A stretch of DNA of 64,000 nucleotides from Haloferula sp. BvORR071. GTDB lineage: Bacteria; Verrucomicrobiota; Verrucomicrobiia; Verrucomicrobiales; Akkermansiaceae. The notes under the pieces were generated by a model. The model did no database searches, had not been told where the DNA came from, and saw only the letters and a list, made by a program, of their open reading frames with translations. Made by a program: the position numbers and the translations under genes. Shown piece after piece: positions 37,401 to 45,856 of the stretch. The first letter of the stretch is position 1, and the number at the start of each line of letters is the position of its first letter. The stretch spans positions 186,001 through 250,000 of the forward strand of contig NZ_BATP01000060.1 of assembly GCF_000739615.1 (NCBI RefSeq). Direction: 5' to 3'.

Positions 37401-40400
37401 GCACGCTGGCCGCAACCACCGGCTTGCAGTGGCTCTTCCAGCATGACCGCAATGTGCACGACCCGGTGCCGCAGACGCCGCGCGGCTTCTTTCTCATGAG
37501 CGGCTACGCGGCGCAACGCGCGGTGGACAACTCACCGGGTGTTTCTTCTCCCGCTTCCCAGAACCTCGATGCGGGCACCTTGTTCTTCTTCGAGAATGCG
37601 GGCCGCGGCGGTTTCAGCGGCTACCTCGCCAGCGACACGCTATCAAACAATTTCCTGCTCTCGGACTCGCTCAAGACCTTCACGGGCTATCCCATTGATG
37701 GCATCCCGGAGGCGAATCTCGACCGCATGCACGCCACGGCAGCGGCGAACGTCCCATTCACCAAGTCCTTCGGGCGCACCTACATCACCAGTGCCATCCG
37801 GGGGAGCGGGGGGGCTTCCGGCGGACCGCTCTGCGTGCTGAATGAAAACGGGGCCTATTATCCCGCTGCTATCTATCTCGGCGGCACCAACCAAACTGTG
37901 GTGCGTGCCTTGGACAGCGACGTGGTCAGCATGATCAAGTTCGCTGAGACCAGCTCCGGTGCCGCTGCGGGTGCCACCGGCGGCAGTATCGGCGAGCCGG
38001 TGCAGGAGACTTACGACGAGACCACCCTAGGCGCTCTCAAGGTGATCATCGAGCCCGTCGCAGCCCGCGCCGCCGGTGCCGGCTGGAAGCTCAACGGCCA
38101 GCCGTCCTACCTGCTTTCCGGCGCGCAATTGGATGATCTCAACCCGGACATCCTCAATATCAGCTTCGCCACGGTGGATGGCTTCGTGCCGCCGGCCCCA
38201 CAGGTCGCCACTGTCACCGCGGGTTTGCTCACGACGATCACCTTCACCTACGAAGGCATCTTCGACCGCCCGTCGATCACCTCGGCGGGCGCCGTGGTCG
38301 GCACCAAGGGCCAGGAACTTTCCTATCAGATCGTCGCGGACCACTCGGCGCTGCTCTACACGCTGCTCGGGCTCTTGCCCTCAGGGTTGGAATTCAATCC
38401 GGTCACGGGCGTAATTTCCGGCACGCTGCATGAAGCCGGGGTATTCCCAGTCACTATCGGCGCCAGCAACTCCGGGGGCGCGGGCAACCGCCAGTTGGTG
38501 ATCACCTCACTGCCGGTGATGGCGGACCAGACCTTCATCGCGCCCTACCACGCCCTGATGAGCTTCCAGCCGCTCTCCAGCGAGATGGGAGTCGGCGGCC
38601 TGGCTTGGACTGCCAGTGGGCTGCCGCAGGGTGTCCAGATCAATCCCGCCGCCGGCTTGCTCAGCGGCGTGCCCGCGGAGCCCGGCGTCTATCAGGTGAA
38701 TCTCTCTGTGAGCAACCGCGGGGCCACCGCGGCAGCCAAGCTGGAGCTGACCATCACCGGCACTCCGCCGCAGATCACCACGAACCCCGCTGCCACCCGC
38801 AGCCTCCAGTATGGCACAAGTACGACACTCTCCGTAGCTGCCAGCGGCTCGCCAGAGCCCACCTACCAGTGGTATGAGGGACCGAGCGGCGATACCAGCA
38901 CCCCGGTGGCCGGCGCGACCGCCACGCTCTTCACCACACCGCCGCTCACCGGGAATACCAGCTACTGGGCCAGGGCCTCCAGCATCAGCGGCTCTGCCGA
39001 TAGCACGGCCACCCAGATCAGTATCCTACCTTCCGCAAATGCCAATCTCACCGGCCTGTCCACCAGCGAGGGACCGGTCTTGCCCTTCAACCCCGCCACC
39101 ACCAGCTACACGCTGAATGTCCCGAACGAAGTGCCATCCATCCTCATCACCCCGGTGGTGGAGGTCAGCCAGTCGGTGGTGAAAGTGAAGAACATAGTGG
39201 TGCCGACCGATGCCGCCAGCGATCCCATCGCTCTCGTCCTCGGTTCGAATGCCATCTTCATCGACGTGAAGTCCGGGGACGACAGCACCACCAAGCGCTA
39301 CACGCTGACAGTGGTCCGCGCCCAGCCGTCCTCGGTGACCACCGGCACAGCCACCCCGGTGGCGGACACCACTGCCACCCTGCGCGGCACTTCCACCCCG
39401 AATGGTGCAGGCACGGTCTTCTTCCAATACGGCGCGACCACCGCCTACGGCAATGCCACGCCGGGCGTGGATATTTCCGGTAGCACCTCGCAGGCCGTCG
39501 TCGCCGCGGTCACCGGCCTTAGCTCCAAGACCACCTATCATTTCCGCATCGGCATCACCACCGGCGCAGGCACCATCTTCGGTGCGGACAAGACCTTCGT
39601 AACCGCCTCGGCACCTCCCTACGTAGCCACCGGCCAAGCCAGTGATGTGGAGGCGACCAAGGTCAAGCTAATCGGTGCCGTGGATACCAATGGCACTACC
39701 ACAAGCGTCCACTTCGAGTGGGGCGAGACCACCTCCTACGGGCAATCCACGCCCGTGCAAGTGGTGCCCGGCGGAACCACCGTGGTGGACATCAGTTACC
39801 TGTTGGAAGGCCTGACGCCGGACACGATCTATCACTACCGCCTGACCGGAACCAGCAGCGCGGGGAATACCTTCGGCGAGGACCTCGTCTTCATCCCGAA
39901 CCAAGCGGGAAGTGGCACCGGCACGCCCCAGCTCATCCCTGCTGTCACTACGGTGGGCTCGCTGGATGTGACCACTTCAGGTGCCACCCTGCAGGGCGCC
40001 GCGAATCCCATGGGTGGCACTACCTTTGCGCGCTTCGAGTATGGCCTGACCACCGCCTACGGGAATTCGAGCCCGGTGCGCGGCATCGGTAGCGGCAGCG
40101 ATCCCGCGACCGTGGTAGCGCCCATCACCGGCCTTGCCCCGGGCAAGACCTACCACTACCGCCTGAATGCCACCAATAGCTTGGGCACCGGCTACGGCCA
40201 GGATCTCACCTTTCAGACCGGCTTCTCGGCACCCCAGGCCAAGACCACCGGCGCTACCCCAATCAGTTCCACCAGCGTGCGCCTCCTCGGGACGGTGAAT
40301 CCACGTGGCACCGCTGCCCAAGCCTTCTTCGAATACGGCACCGATGGCATCAGCTTCCCGAACCGCATCGCGGCAGCGCCAGCCACTCTCAATGGCGACA

Positions 40401-42502
40401 CGGATCTCCCGGTACACCTTGACTTGGCCGATCTGCAGCCCGGCGTGAACTATCGCTTCCGCACCGTCGCCGCGCGTGCCGGGGATCCCCTCGCCACCAC
40501 CACCGGCGAGACCAAGAGCTTCAAGAGCGACGGCTTGGTGGGCCTCTTGCAGATCTTCCCGCGCGAATTGGATGCCTCCGAGCATCAGGGTCAGTTGAAG
40601 GTGAATCTACTCCCGGCTGGTACCGGTTCTTGGCGCTTTGTCGGGGAGATCGCCTGGCGTGCTTCCGGGACCACTGCCACCGGCTTGGCCACAGGCGATC
40701 GCGAGATCGAGTTCTTGCCGGTCACCGGCTACAACCAGCCCGGCCGTGAATTGGTCGGCGTGATCAGCGGTGCTCCAATCGTGGTCCTGAATCGCGAATA
40801 CTTCGTCTCCGCCACGCCACCGAATGCCGGCCTGAAGGTCAACCTGCTGCCCGCCGACCGCACTGGCCCCGCCGTATCCCTGACCAATCGCGTCCAGTGG
40901 CGGCTCTTCGGCTACACCGGCCTGCCGTGGCGCGAGTCCGGCGAGGTGCTCACCGGCCTCACGCCCGGCACCTACCTGATTGAATTCAAGGCTGCACTCG
41001 ACCTCCACTCGCCGCCGCCTTGCAAGTTGGTCATCGCCGCTGGCCAGACTCGCACTGCCACCTTTGCCTACAACGCGGACCAGGATGCGGATGCCAGCTC
41101 GATCCGCGTGCTCGATTACACGGAAGTCTCCACGCGCCACAACCAGCCCTATGGTTTCGTTGGCCAGATCCGCAACGACACCGGCTCGCACAGTGGCTTC
41201 GCGGTGAAGACCCGGGTCGTGGCCACTACCGCCCAGGCCCTGTTCGATGAAGTCACGCTCTCGCAGATTCCCGGTGTGGAGTGGCTCTTCCAGCAGGATA
41301 AGGCTGTCAATGAGCCCAAGCCCCAGACTCCGCGCGGCTTCTATGCCTTTGATGGCTACGCCGCCCAGCGCGGGTTGGAGAATACGCCCGGCAAGCTCTC
41401 CACCGCAGCTGAGGATCTCAATGTCGCGGCGCTCTACTTCCTGGAGGATGCAGGCCGCGGCGGATACTCCGGCTTCATCGCCAGCGACGATAACACCAAG
41501 CCCTTGCTGAACTCGACCGATCTCAAGACCCTGGTCGGCTATCCGGTGCGCGGTGGCGGGTCCACGTCCAACCATGGGCGCATGCAGGCCAGCCGGGTGA
41601 ATGCCAGCGCCTACACCGCGCTGTCCTCGGTCACCTACGATTCGACGAAGATCAAGGGCCTCAGCGGCATGGATGGCGGCCCGCTTTGTATTCAGGTGAG
41701 TGGCGGCAGCTACTTCCCGGCGGGCATCTTCACCGGCGGTGGCAATCCGCGGAGCTTGGTCCGAGCGATCGATGCCGGCGTGATCGATCTCTTCAACCGT
41801 GCCGAGCTGACCGCAAACACCGGCAACAACAACAGCAGTGGCGGAGTCTTCCACACCAGCTACACGGCGGTCTCCACCAGTGCTGGTAAGGGCTCTCTGC
41901 AGGTGGTGCTCGAGCCGCTTGAGGCCCGGCTCGCCGGTGCCCTCTGGAAGCTGGGCAGTGACTCCGCGTTCCTGAGCTCTGGCATCCGTAAGAACAATCT
42001 CTCCGCAGGCGACTACATCCTCCAGCTCAAGGCGGTTCCCGGCTTCCAGACTCCACCGCAGGGGACCACCACGGTGCAGGCCAATAACCTGACCGTCGTG
42101 ACCTTCACCTACCAACCGGAGATCTCGGGCGTCTCCGCATGGCGGATCACGAACTTCGGCTCGGCGACGAATTCCGGCAGCGCCGCGGACGGCCAAGACC
42201 CCGACGGCGACGGCAGCTTAAACATCGACGAATACACCGCAGGCACCGATCCGAACGATCCGCACGATGTCTTCCAAGTCACTAACGGTGGCCGTCAGGG
42301 CGATACCTTCGCGCTGACAGTACCGGTCAAGACCGGGCGGATCTACACCCTCCAGCGCCGTACCAGCCTGGAGTCGGAGGATTGGTCGGACGTGATCGTC
42401 CAAGGCCCGGTGACGGTGGATGGCACCATGATCCTCAGTGACCCCGCAGCCACTGCGGCCGCCGGTTTCTACCGCGTGAAGGTCGAGTCGCTGGTGCCAT
42501 GA
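34424..42502 (+). CDS. Giant secreted multidomain protein with active and inactive trypsin-like domains
   Basis: This 2,692-residue protein begins with a signal peptide ending near residue 27. Autotransporter-associated beta-strand sequence (about 30-260) comes first, then a cadherin-like beta sandwich (261-355), about four fibronectin-III-like modules (to about 755), PEGA-like linkers and a trypsin-like protease (about 945-1180) with His987 (TAGHV), Asp1049 and Ser1132 (GASGGP). Putative-Ig and Ig-like modules follow, then a second copy of the cadherin-like, FN3-like and PEGA-like set. A second protease-like domain (about 2225-2460) has Gln2271, Asn2333 and Asp2417 at the triad positions, so it cannot work as a serine protease. 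A DxDxDG calcium-type motif (about 2589-2612) and a short C-terminal domain close the protein. It is probably cell-surface or secreted. Confidence 0.93.
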   Translation: MFPSCLARIRHALRSSALLLMVSSAAAVDPVHFTWTDAVAGNWSDATKWTDNLASGAALTAAGQPAYTLQFSVAGSYTVTQDLNAGFQLNRLVLGGSELTLEGHGIQFVANAATAPEIQRKGAAPVLIHAPVILGAELNFGGTGSGTVTLAGGVSGTGSLVKSGAGVLALTGSTAYSGNTTVNAGTLQLAQANAANDSTTVTIAAGAKLQLDFTGNDTVLSLVLGGVVQPDGIYDASNSGGAITGTGAIKVFTPPPVLSSNANLSGLLVSGATLSPAFNSSTSVYSTTVGTNITSVIVTPTAAFAGATIRVNGNPVLSGVASLPINLNVGNNLISTVVTAENGLTTKTYTLAVNRAAPATVATVPAVVIDASRATLNGTVNPNGVATVYFEYGLSEAYGNRTPERDVSGTGSRPFAASLTGLQGATTYYFRAVVVSPAGTVYGNGLSFLTPPQPPVAATGTPSTITSNSATLVGAVNPGGVKASAYFEYGLTTAYGRGTPVQDIPAGTVAVGVQAANVALIPGATYHYRLVASNSAGTAFGDDVIFTVTAGGGGGNPTAAPTVTTASELGVTAESAILRGTVNPNKGTTLVRFEYGPTTNYGQFSPWQGIGNGDGEVDVARNLQGLLPGSTYHYRLIGSNNLGTGTGADEEFTTAFPAPTAVTGASTILTTTSVKLDGTIRARGATVEAWIEYGTDGVSFPNSFRAVPGDVSGDVNTDVSYEVLNLQAGVTYYYRVRASGPNGEGLGETKSFDVASLSGLIQQFPPGVAEADRQGSVNITLSPPDIGGGWRFAGEQFWRESGVPATGLTAGDRIVEYRPAPGYVKPGNETVAVASGASPVTLSRAYTATADPANGSLTVVLKPQDLTEGTAPARWEFFGEGDADWKESGFTATGLVPGNYVILCKEVEGRSTPQPVTASVADGQATNLTITYFIKEEPVGTPPDVLSFEAVSNDETLPNAYVGQLRGDAGSGSGFVVSPRVVVTAGHVIFDDGTLAATTGLQWLFQHDRNVHDPVPQTPRGFFLMSGYAAQRAVDNSPGVSSPASQNLDAGTLFFFENAGRGGFSGYLASDTLSNNFLLSDSLKTFTGYPIDGIPEANLDRMHATAAANVPFTKSFGRTYITSAIRGSGGASGGPLCVLNENGAYYPAAIYLGGTNQTVVRALDSDVVSMIKFAETSSGAAAGATGGSIGEPVQETYDETTLGALKVIIEPVAARAAGAGWKLNGQPSYLLSGAQLDDLNPDILNISFATVDGFVPPAPQVATVTAGLLTTITFTYEGIFDRPSITSAGAVVGTKGQELSYQIVADHSALLYTLLGLLPSGLEFNPVTGVISGTLHEAGVFPVTIGASNSGGAGNRQLVITSLPVMADQTFIAPYHALMSFQPLSSEMGVGGLAWTASGLPQGVQINPAAGLLSGVPAEPGVYQVNLSVSNRGATAAAKLELTITGTPPQITTNPAATRSLQYGTSTTLSVAASGSPEPTYQWYEGPSGDTSTPVAGATATLFTTPPLTGNTSYWARASSISGSADSTATQISILPSANANLTGLSTSEGPVLPFNPATTSYTLNVPNEVPSILITPVVEVSQSVVKVKNIVVPTDAASDPIALVLGSNAIFIDVKSGDDSTTKRYTLTVVRAQPSSVTTGTATPVADTTATLRGTSTPNGAGTVFFQYGATTAYGNATPGVDISGSTSQAVVAAVTGLSSKTTYHFRIGITTGAGTIFGADKTFVTASAPPYVATGQASDVEATKVKLIGAVDTNGTTTSVHFEWGETTSYGQSTPVQVVPGGTTVVDISYLLEGLTPDTIYHYRLTGTSSAGNTFGEDLVFIPNQAGSGTGTPQLIPAVTTVGSLDVTTSGATLQGAANPMGGTTFARFEYGLTTAYGNSSPVRGIGSGSDPATVVAPITGLAPGKTYHYRLNATNSLGTGYGQDLTFQTGFSAPQAKTTGATPISSTSVRLLGTVNPRGTAAQAFFEYGTDGISFPNRIAAAPATLNGDTDLPVHLDLADLQPGVNYRFRTVAARAGDPLATTTGETKSFKSDGLVGLLQIFPRELDASEHQGQLKVNLLPAGTGSWRFVGEIAWRASGTTATGLATGDREIEFLPVTGYNQPGRELVGVISGAPIVVLNREYFVSATPPNAGLKVNLLPADRTGPAVSLTNRVQWRLFGYTGLPWRESGEVLTGLTPGTYLIEFKAALDLHSPPPCKLVIAAGQTRTATFAYNADQDADASSIRVLDYTEVSTRHNQPYGFVGQIRNDTGSHSGFAVKTRVVATTAQALFDEVTLSQIPGVEWLFQQDKAVNEPKPQTPRGFYAFDGYAAQRGLENTPGKLSTAAEDLNVAALYFLEDAGRGGYSGFIASDDNTKPLLNSTDLKTLVGYPVRGGGSTSNHGRMQASRVNASAYTALSSVTYDSTKIKGLSGMDGGPLCIQVSGGSYFPAGIFTGGGNPRSLVRAIDAGVIDLFNRAELTANTGNNNSSGGVFHTSYTAVSTSAGKGSLQVVLEPLEARLAGALWKLGSDSAFLSSGIRKNNLSAGDYILQLKAVPGFQTPPQGTTTVQANNLTVVTFTYQPEISGVSAWRITNFGSATNSGSAADGQDPDGDGSLNIDEYTAGTDPNDPHDVFQVTNGGRQGDTFALTVPVKTGRIYTLQRRTSLESEDWSDVIVQGPVTVDGTMILSDPAATAAAGFYRVKVESLVP

Positions 42503-42587
42503 CGGGAATATTCGCCGGAATGCCACGTTTTTTCAGGGGTAAAAAGCGATTGGGTATTAGTGCTGCTATTAGCGGCCGCCTTCTCGC

Positions 42588-44402
42588 ATGAAATCCCCTG
42601 TATCTCACGTCCTCAAGGTCCTTCACGAACGCTATGCCACCCTCCGCGAAGGCAAGGTGGCGGACTACATCCCGGAGCTTTCCAAGGCCAATCCCGATTG
42701 GTTCGGCATCTGCATCGCGACCCGTGACGGGCATCTCTACGAGGTAGGGGACACGCGCCAGAAGTTCACCATCCAGTCGATCTCCAAGGCGCTTTCCTAT
42801 GGCCTGGCGCTAGAGGACCGGGGCGAGGACCACGTGCTCAAGCGGATCGGGGTGGAGCCATCGGGGGATGCCTTCAATGCGATCAGCCTGAAGCCCGGGT
42901 CGGGAGCACCCTTCAACCCGATGATCAATGCCGGGGCGATTGCCACCTGCGGACAGATCCTCAAGATCGACGGGGAATCACGGATCGAGCGCATCGCCAA
43001 ATACCTCTCGCGCTGCGCTGGCGGGCAACTGGAGATCGATGAGGAGATCTACCGCTCCGAAAGCATGACCGGTCACCGCAACCGTGCGATCGGCTGGATG
43101 CTGCGAAACTTCGACATCATCGAGGAAGAGCCCCGCGAAATTCTGGAGACTTACTTCCAGCAGTGCTCGCTCAAGGTGACCTGTGCCGATCTCGCGGTGA
43201 TGGGCGCGACCTTGGCCAATCAAGGCTTCAACCCGATCACCGGCGAGCGCGCAATCGCCCATGAGTATGTGGACAACGTCTTGGGAGTGATGGCCAGTTG
43301 CGGGATGTATGATTGGTCGGGCGAGTGGATCTATCGCGTCGGCCTGCCAGCGAAGAGTGGGGTAGGGGGCGGCATCCTCGCCGTATTGCCAGGCCAGCTC
43401 GGCATCGGCGTTTTCTCGCCACCGCTGGATGAGCAGGGGAATAGCGTCCGCGGCATCCGCGTCTGCATGGATCTCGCCCGCGAACTCTCGCTGCACATGT
43501 TCAACCCCAGCGCCGTGCCCCAGCCCGCGCTGCGCCGCAGCTACAATGCCTCGCAGGTGAATTCCCGACGTCGCCTGCCCGCCATCACCTTTCGCGAGCT
43601 GCGCCGCTACGGCGACCGCATTCGGGTGCTGGAGCTGCAGGGGCCGCTGCTCTTCTCGACCTTCGAGCCGGTGATCCGCGAGCTGGTCAAGCAAGCGGCC
43701 TACTGCCAGCACATCATCCTGAACTTCACCTACGTCTTCTCGGTCGATGCCGTCTCGCTGCGGATGCTCCATCAGGTCTGGCAGCAGCTTGCGGAGGCCG
43801 GGGTGCGCTTGATCTGCTGCCACGCCGGGCGTCACGGTCACCCAATCGCCGCCGCCGGCTTAGGTGAAGAAAGCCTTTTCACCACTGAGGATGCGGCGCT
43901 GGAGTCCTGTGAAAACGAGGTGCTGGCAGGGATCCTGCCGCACCACGAGATGGTCCCACCGCCGGTCGGACTCTTGGATTGCACGCTTTTCTCCCGCTGC
44001 GATGCCGCGGAACTCGAGCTCCTCGGCAGCCGCATGGAAAGCGCCAGCTATGCCGCGGGCGACACCATCATCCAAAGCGGCAGCCGGGCGGACGAGCTCT
44101 TTGTCCTCACTTCCGGCAGCGTCGAGGTCCGGCTCAACCTCGGTAACAAGCGCTACCAGCGGCTCGACGTCTTCTCTTCGGGGATGAGTTTCGGCGAGCT
44201 GGCCTTCCTCGACGCCTCGCCCCGCTCGGCTGATGTCGTGGCCACCGCCGGAGTGGAATGCCGGATTATCACGCGTGCCCTCTTCGAGGAAATCGGCCAC
44301 GCGCACCCGGCTCTGAAGGCCAAGATCCTGAACGAAATCGCACTCCAGCTCTGCGACCGGCTGCGGCAGGCCAATATCGAGATCTCGGCGCTCAGGAACT
44401 GA
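42588..44402 (+). CDS. glsA: Glutaminase-STAS-cyclic nucleotide-binding fusion
   Basis: This 604-residue soluble protein hydrolyses glutamine to glutamate and ammonium. The glutaminase domain spans about residues 5-310 with the SxxK pair S64-K67 (QSISK) and the NAGAI loop. A STAS domain (about 325-440) has the NFTYVFSVDAVSLRML switch region. A cyclic nucleotide-binding domain (about 465-590) has the phosphate-binding cassette FGELAFLDASPRSADVVA, with Arg546 present, so it could bind cAMP. Ordinary GlsA has only the first domain, about 310 residues, so the fusion suggests control by cAMP and by STAS partner signals. A degenerate cNMP protein follows after 68 bases. Confidence 0.95.
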   Translation: MKSPVSHVLKVLHERYATLREGKVADYIPELSKANPDWFGICIATRDGHLYEVGDTRQKFTIQSISKALSYGLALEDRGEDHVLKRIGVEPSGDAFNAISLKPGSGAPFNPMINAGAIATCGQILKIDGESRIERIAKYLSRCAGGQLEIDEEIYRSESMTGHRNRAIGWMLRNFDIIEEEPREILETYFQQCSLKVTCADLAVMGATLANQGFNPITGERAIAHEYVDNVLGVMASCGMYDWSGEWIYRVGLPAKSGVGGGILAVLPGQLGIGVFSPPLDEQGNSVRGIRVCMDLARELSLHMFNPSAVPQPALRRSYNASQVNSRRRLPAITFRELRRYGDRIRVLELQGPLLFSTFEPVIRELVKQAAYCQHIILNFTYVFSVDAVSLRMLHQVWQQLAEAGVRLICCHAGRHGHPIAAAGLGEESLFTTEDAALESCENEVLAGILPHHEMVPPPVGLLDCTLFSRCDAAELELLGSRMESASYAAGDTIIQSGSRADELFVLTSGSVEVRLNLGNKRYQRLDVFSSGMSFGELAFLDASPRSADVVATAGVECRIITRALFEEIGHAHPALKAKILNEIALQLCDRLRQANIEISALRN

Positions 44403-44470
44403 TCTCTGTCCGCGGATGATTTCCGGCTAGCAGTCGGCGGCTTGGCCAGTCATGTTAGGGCTATCCCACC

Positions 44471-44962
44471 ATGAGTTCGTCATCCCCTCTCGCTGAGCTC
44501 CCCGCCATCGGTTTCCTCGCCGACGTGGACGCCTCCCACCGTGAATTCCTCGCCTCCTTTGGTTCCTTCGTCCGCCCCCATAGTGGCGAGGCCCTGATCG
44601 AGGAAGGCAAGGAGCAGGAAAACCTCTACCTGATCATCTCCGGGGTCCTGCATGTGGTCCACGAGGGAGAACGGAATCTCCTCATCGCCACCCTTGGCGC
44701 GGGAGATTCCTTGGGCGAGGTTAATGTTTTCGATCCCGCCACCGCCAGCGCCTCGGTCCTTGCCCGCAGCGAATGCCTGATTTGGCGGATTTCAGCTTCG
44801 GAACTGGAAGGCTTCTTCGAGAGCGATCCAGTGGCGGGCGTTGCCTTCATGAAGGGCCTGCTCCGCTTGGTGGGGCATCGCATTCGCGCCATGAATTCCA
44901 AGCTCGCCGAGTCGGAAGAGAAATCGACCGCGCTGCATAGCTTCTGGAAGCCCCACGCGTGA
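44471..44962 (+). CDS. Cyclic nucleotide-binding-fold protein, degenerate pocket
   Basis: This 163-residue single-domain protein has the cNMP beta-roll (NLYLIISGVLHVVHEGE, then GDSLGEVNVFDPATASASV). In the phosphate-binding cassette the conserved Arg is replaced by Ala92, so normal cAMP binding is unlikely. It may be a structural or regulatory partner, a sensor for another ligand, or an inactive paralog of the glutaminase C-terminal domain. Its stop codon overlaps the GTG start of the DUF3307 gene. Confidence 0.88.
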   Translation: MSSSSPLAELPAIGFLADVDASHREFLASFGSFVRPHSGEALIEEGKEQENLYLIISGVLHVVHEGERNLLIATLGAGDSLGEVNVFDPATASASVLARSECLIWRISASELEGFFESDPVAGVAFMKGLLRLVGHRIRAMNSKLAESEEKSTALHSFWKPHA

Positions 44963-45318
44963 GCATCTTTCTCCAGCACGGCCCGCTTGGCCTGTTCTTC
45001 GCATTCGCGATTGCACATGCCTTGGCGGACTTCCCACTTCAGGGGGATTACTTGGCTCGGACCAAGCAGCGCAAAAATGCGTCCACGACCTTCGAGTGGA
45101 TCGCCGCCCTCAGCGCCCACTCGCTGATCCATGCGGGGGCCATGTGGATCGTCTCGGGAAGCATGGTCATCGGTGCGATCGAGTTGGTCTTGCATTGGCT
45201 GATCGATCTCGGAAAGGGCGAGGGGAGATACGGCTACGCCACGGATCAAGCTCTCCATCTCTCTTGCAAGGTTGTCTACACCATCGCGTTCGCGATGCGG
45301 ATTGATGGACTGTATTGA
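44959..45318 (+). CDS. DUF3307 membrane protein
   Basis: This 119-residue inner-membrane protein begins at a GTG inside GTGA, overlapping the stop of the previous gene. It has about three hydrophobic segments and the family's HALADFPLQGDYLA opening, AHSLIHAGAMW, HWLIDLGK and DQALHLSCKVVY motifs. DUF3307 proteins have no firmly known function. The tight coupling to a cNMP-fold gene suggests the two products work together. Confidence 0.85.
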   Translation: MSIFLQHGPLGLFFAFAIAHALADFPLQGDYLARTKQRKNASTTFEWIAALSAHSLIHAGAMWIVSGSMVIGAIELVLHWLIDLGKGEGRYGYATDQALHLSCKVVYTIAFAMRIDGLY

Positions 45319-45393
45319 AGGCCGCCCTGCTATTCTTCCCGTGCTGGCCTCCGGCCTGCTGCACCCGATGGTGAACCTCCCGCGCTTCTCGCC

Positions 45394-45843
45394 ATGAATC
45401 CCTTTCTTGAGATCGTTGCAGGACATCCAGTCCGCGAGTTCGCCGCGGGGGATTACATCCTGCGACAGGATGGTCCCTGCGACGAACTTTACGTTTTGCT
45501 TGAAGGCGAGGTGGAAGTAATGCGGGACGACGTCCGGGTGGCGAAGATCTCGGAATCGGGTTCGGTTTTCGGCGAGATGTCGCTGCTGCTGGGTGGGCCC
45601 TGCACCGCCAGTGTGCGTGCCTTGGGGGCCGCCCGTGTCACCACGGTCTATGAACCACGCGCCTTCCTCGCTTCATCACCGGTGGCCAGTCTGCACATCG
45701 CGGAACTGCTCGCTCACCGGATTGATGCCCTCAACCGCTATCTGGTGGACGTGAAGCACCAGTATGAAGGCCACGATCACATCGGCATGGTGGATGATGT
45801 GCTCAGCACCCTCATGCACCGCCAACGGAAAAAGAAGCACTGA
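45394..45843 (+). CDS. Cyclic nucleotide-binding-fold protein, degenerate pocket
   Basis: This 149-residue protein is a single cNMP domain (ELYVLLEGEVEVMRDD, VFGEMSLLLGGPCTASV) plus a charged C-terminal helix ending RQRKKKH. In the phosphate-binding cassette the Arg is replaced by Cys70, which makes cAMP binding doubtful and leaves a possible redox-active Cys. It ends 13 bases before the stop of the convergent phosphoesterase gene and lies 75 bases after DUF3307. Confidence 0.88.
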   Translation: MNPFLEIVAGHPVREFAAGDYILRQDGPCDELYVLLEGEVEVMRDDVRVAKISESGSVFGEMSLLLGGPCTASVRALGAARVTTVYEPRAFLASSPVASLHIAELLAHRIDALNRYLVDVKHQYEGHDHIGMVDDVLSTLMHRQRKKKH

Positions 45844-45856
45844 GGGGCGCCAGACC

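Noticed and set aside
40607..42196. Antisense frame across the giant gene
   Set aside because: Composition follows the opposite strand, with no domain; the sense strand has clear modules.
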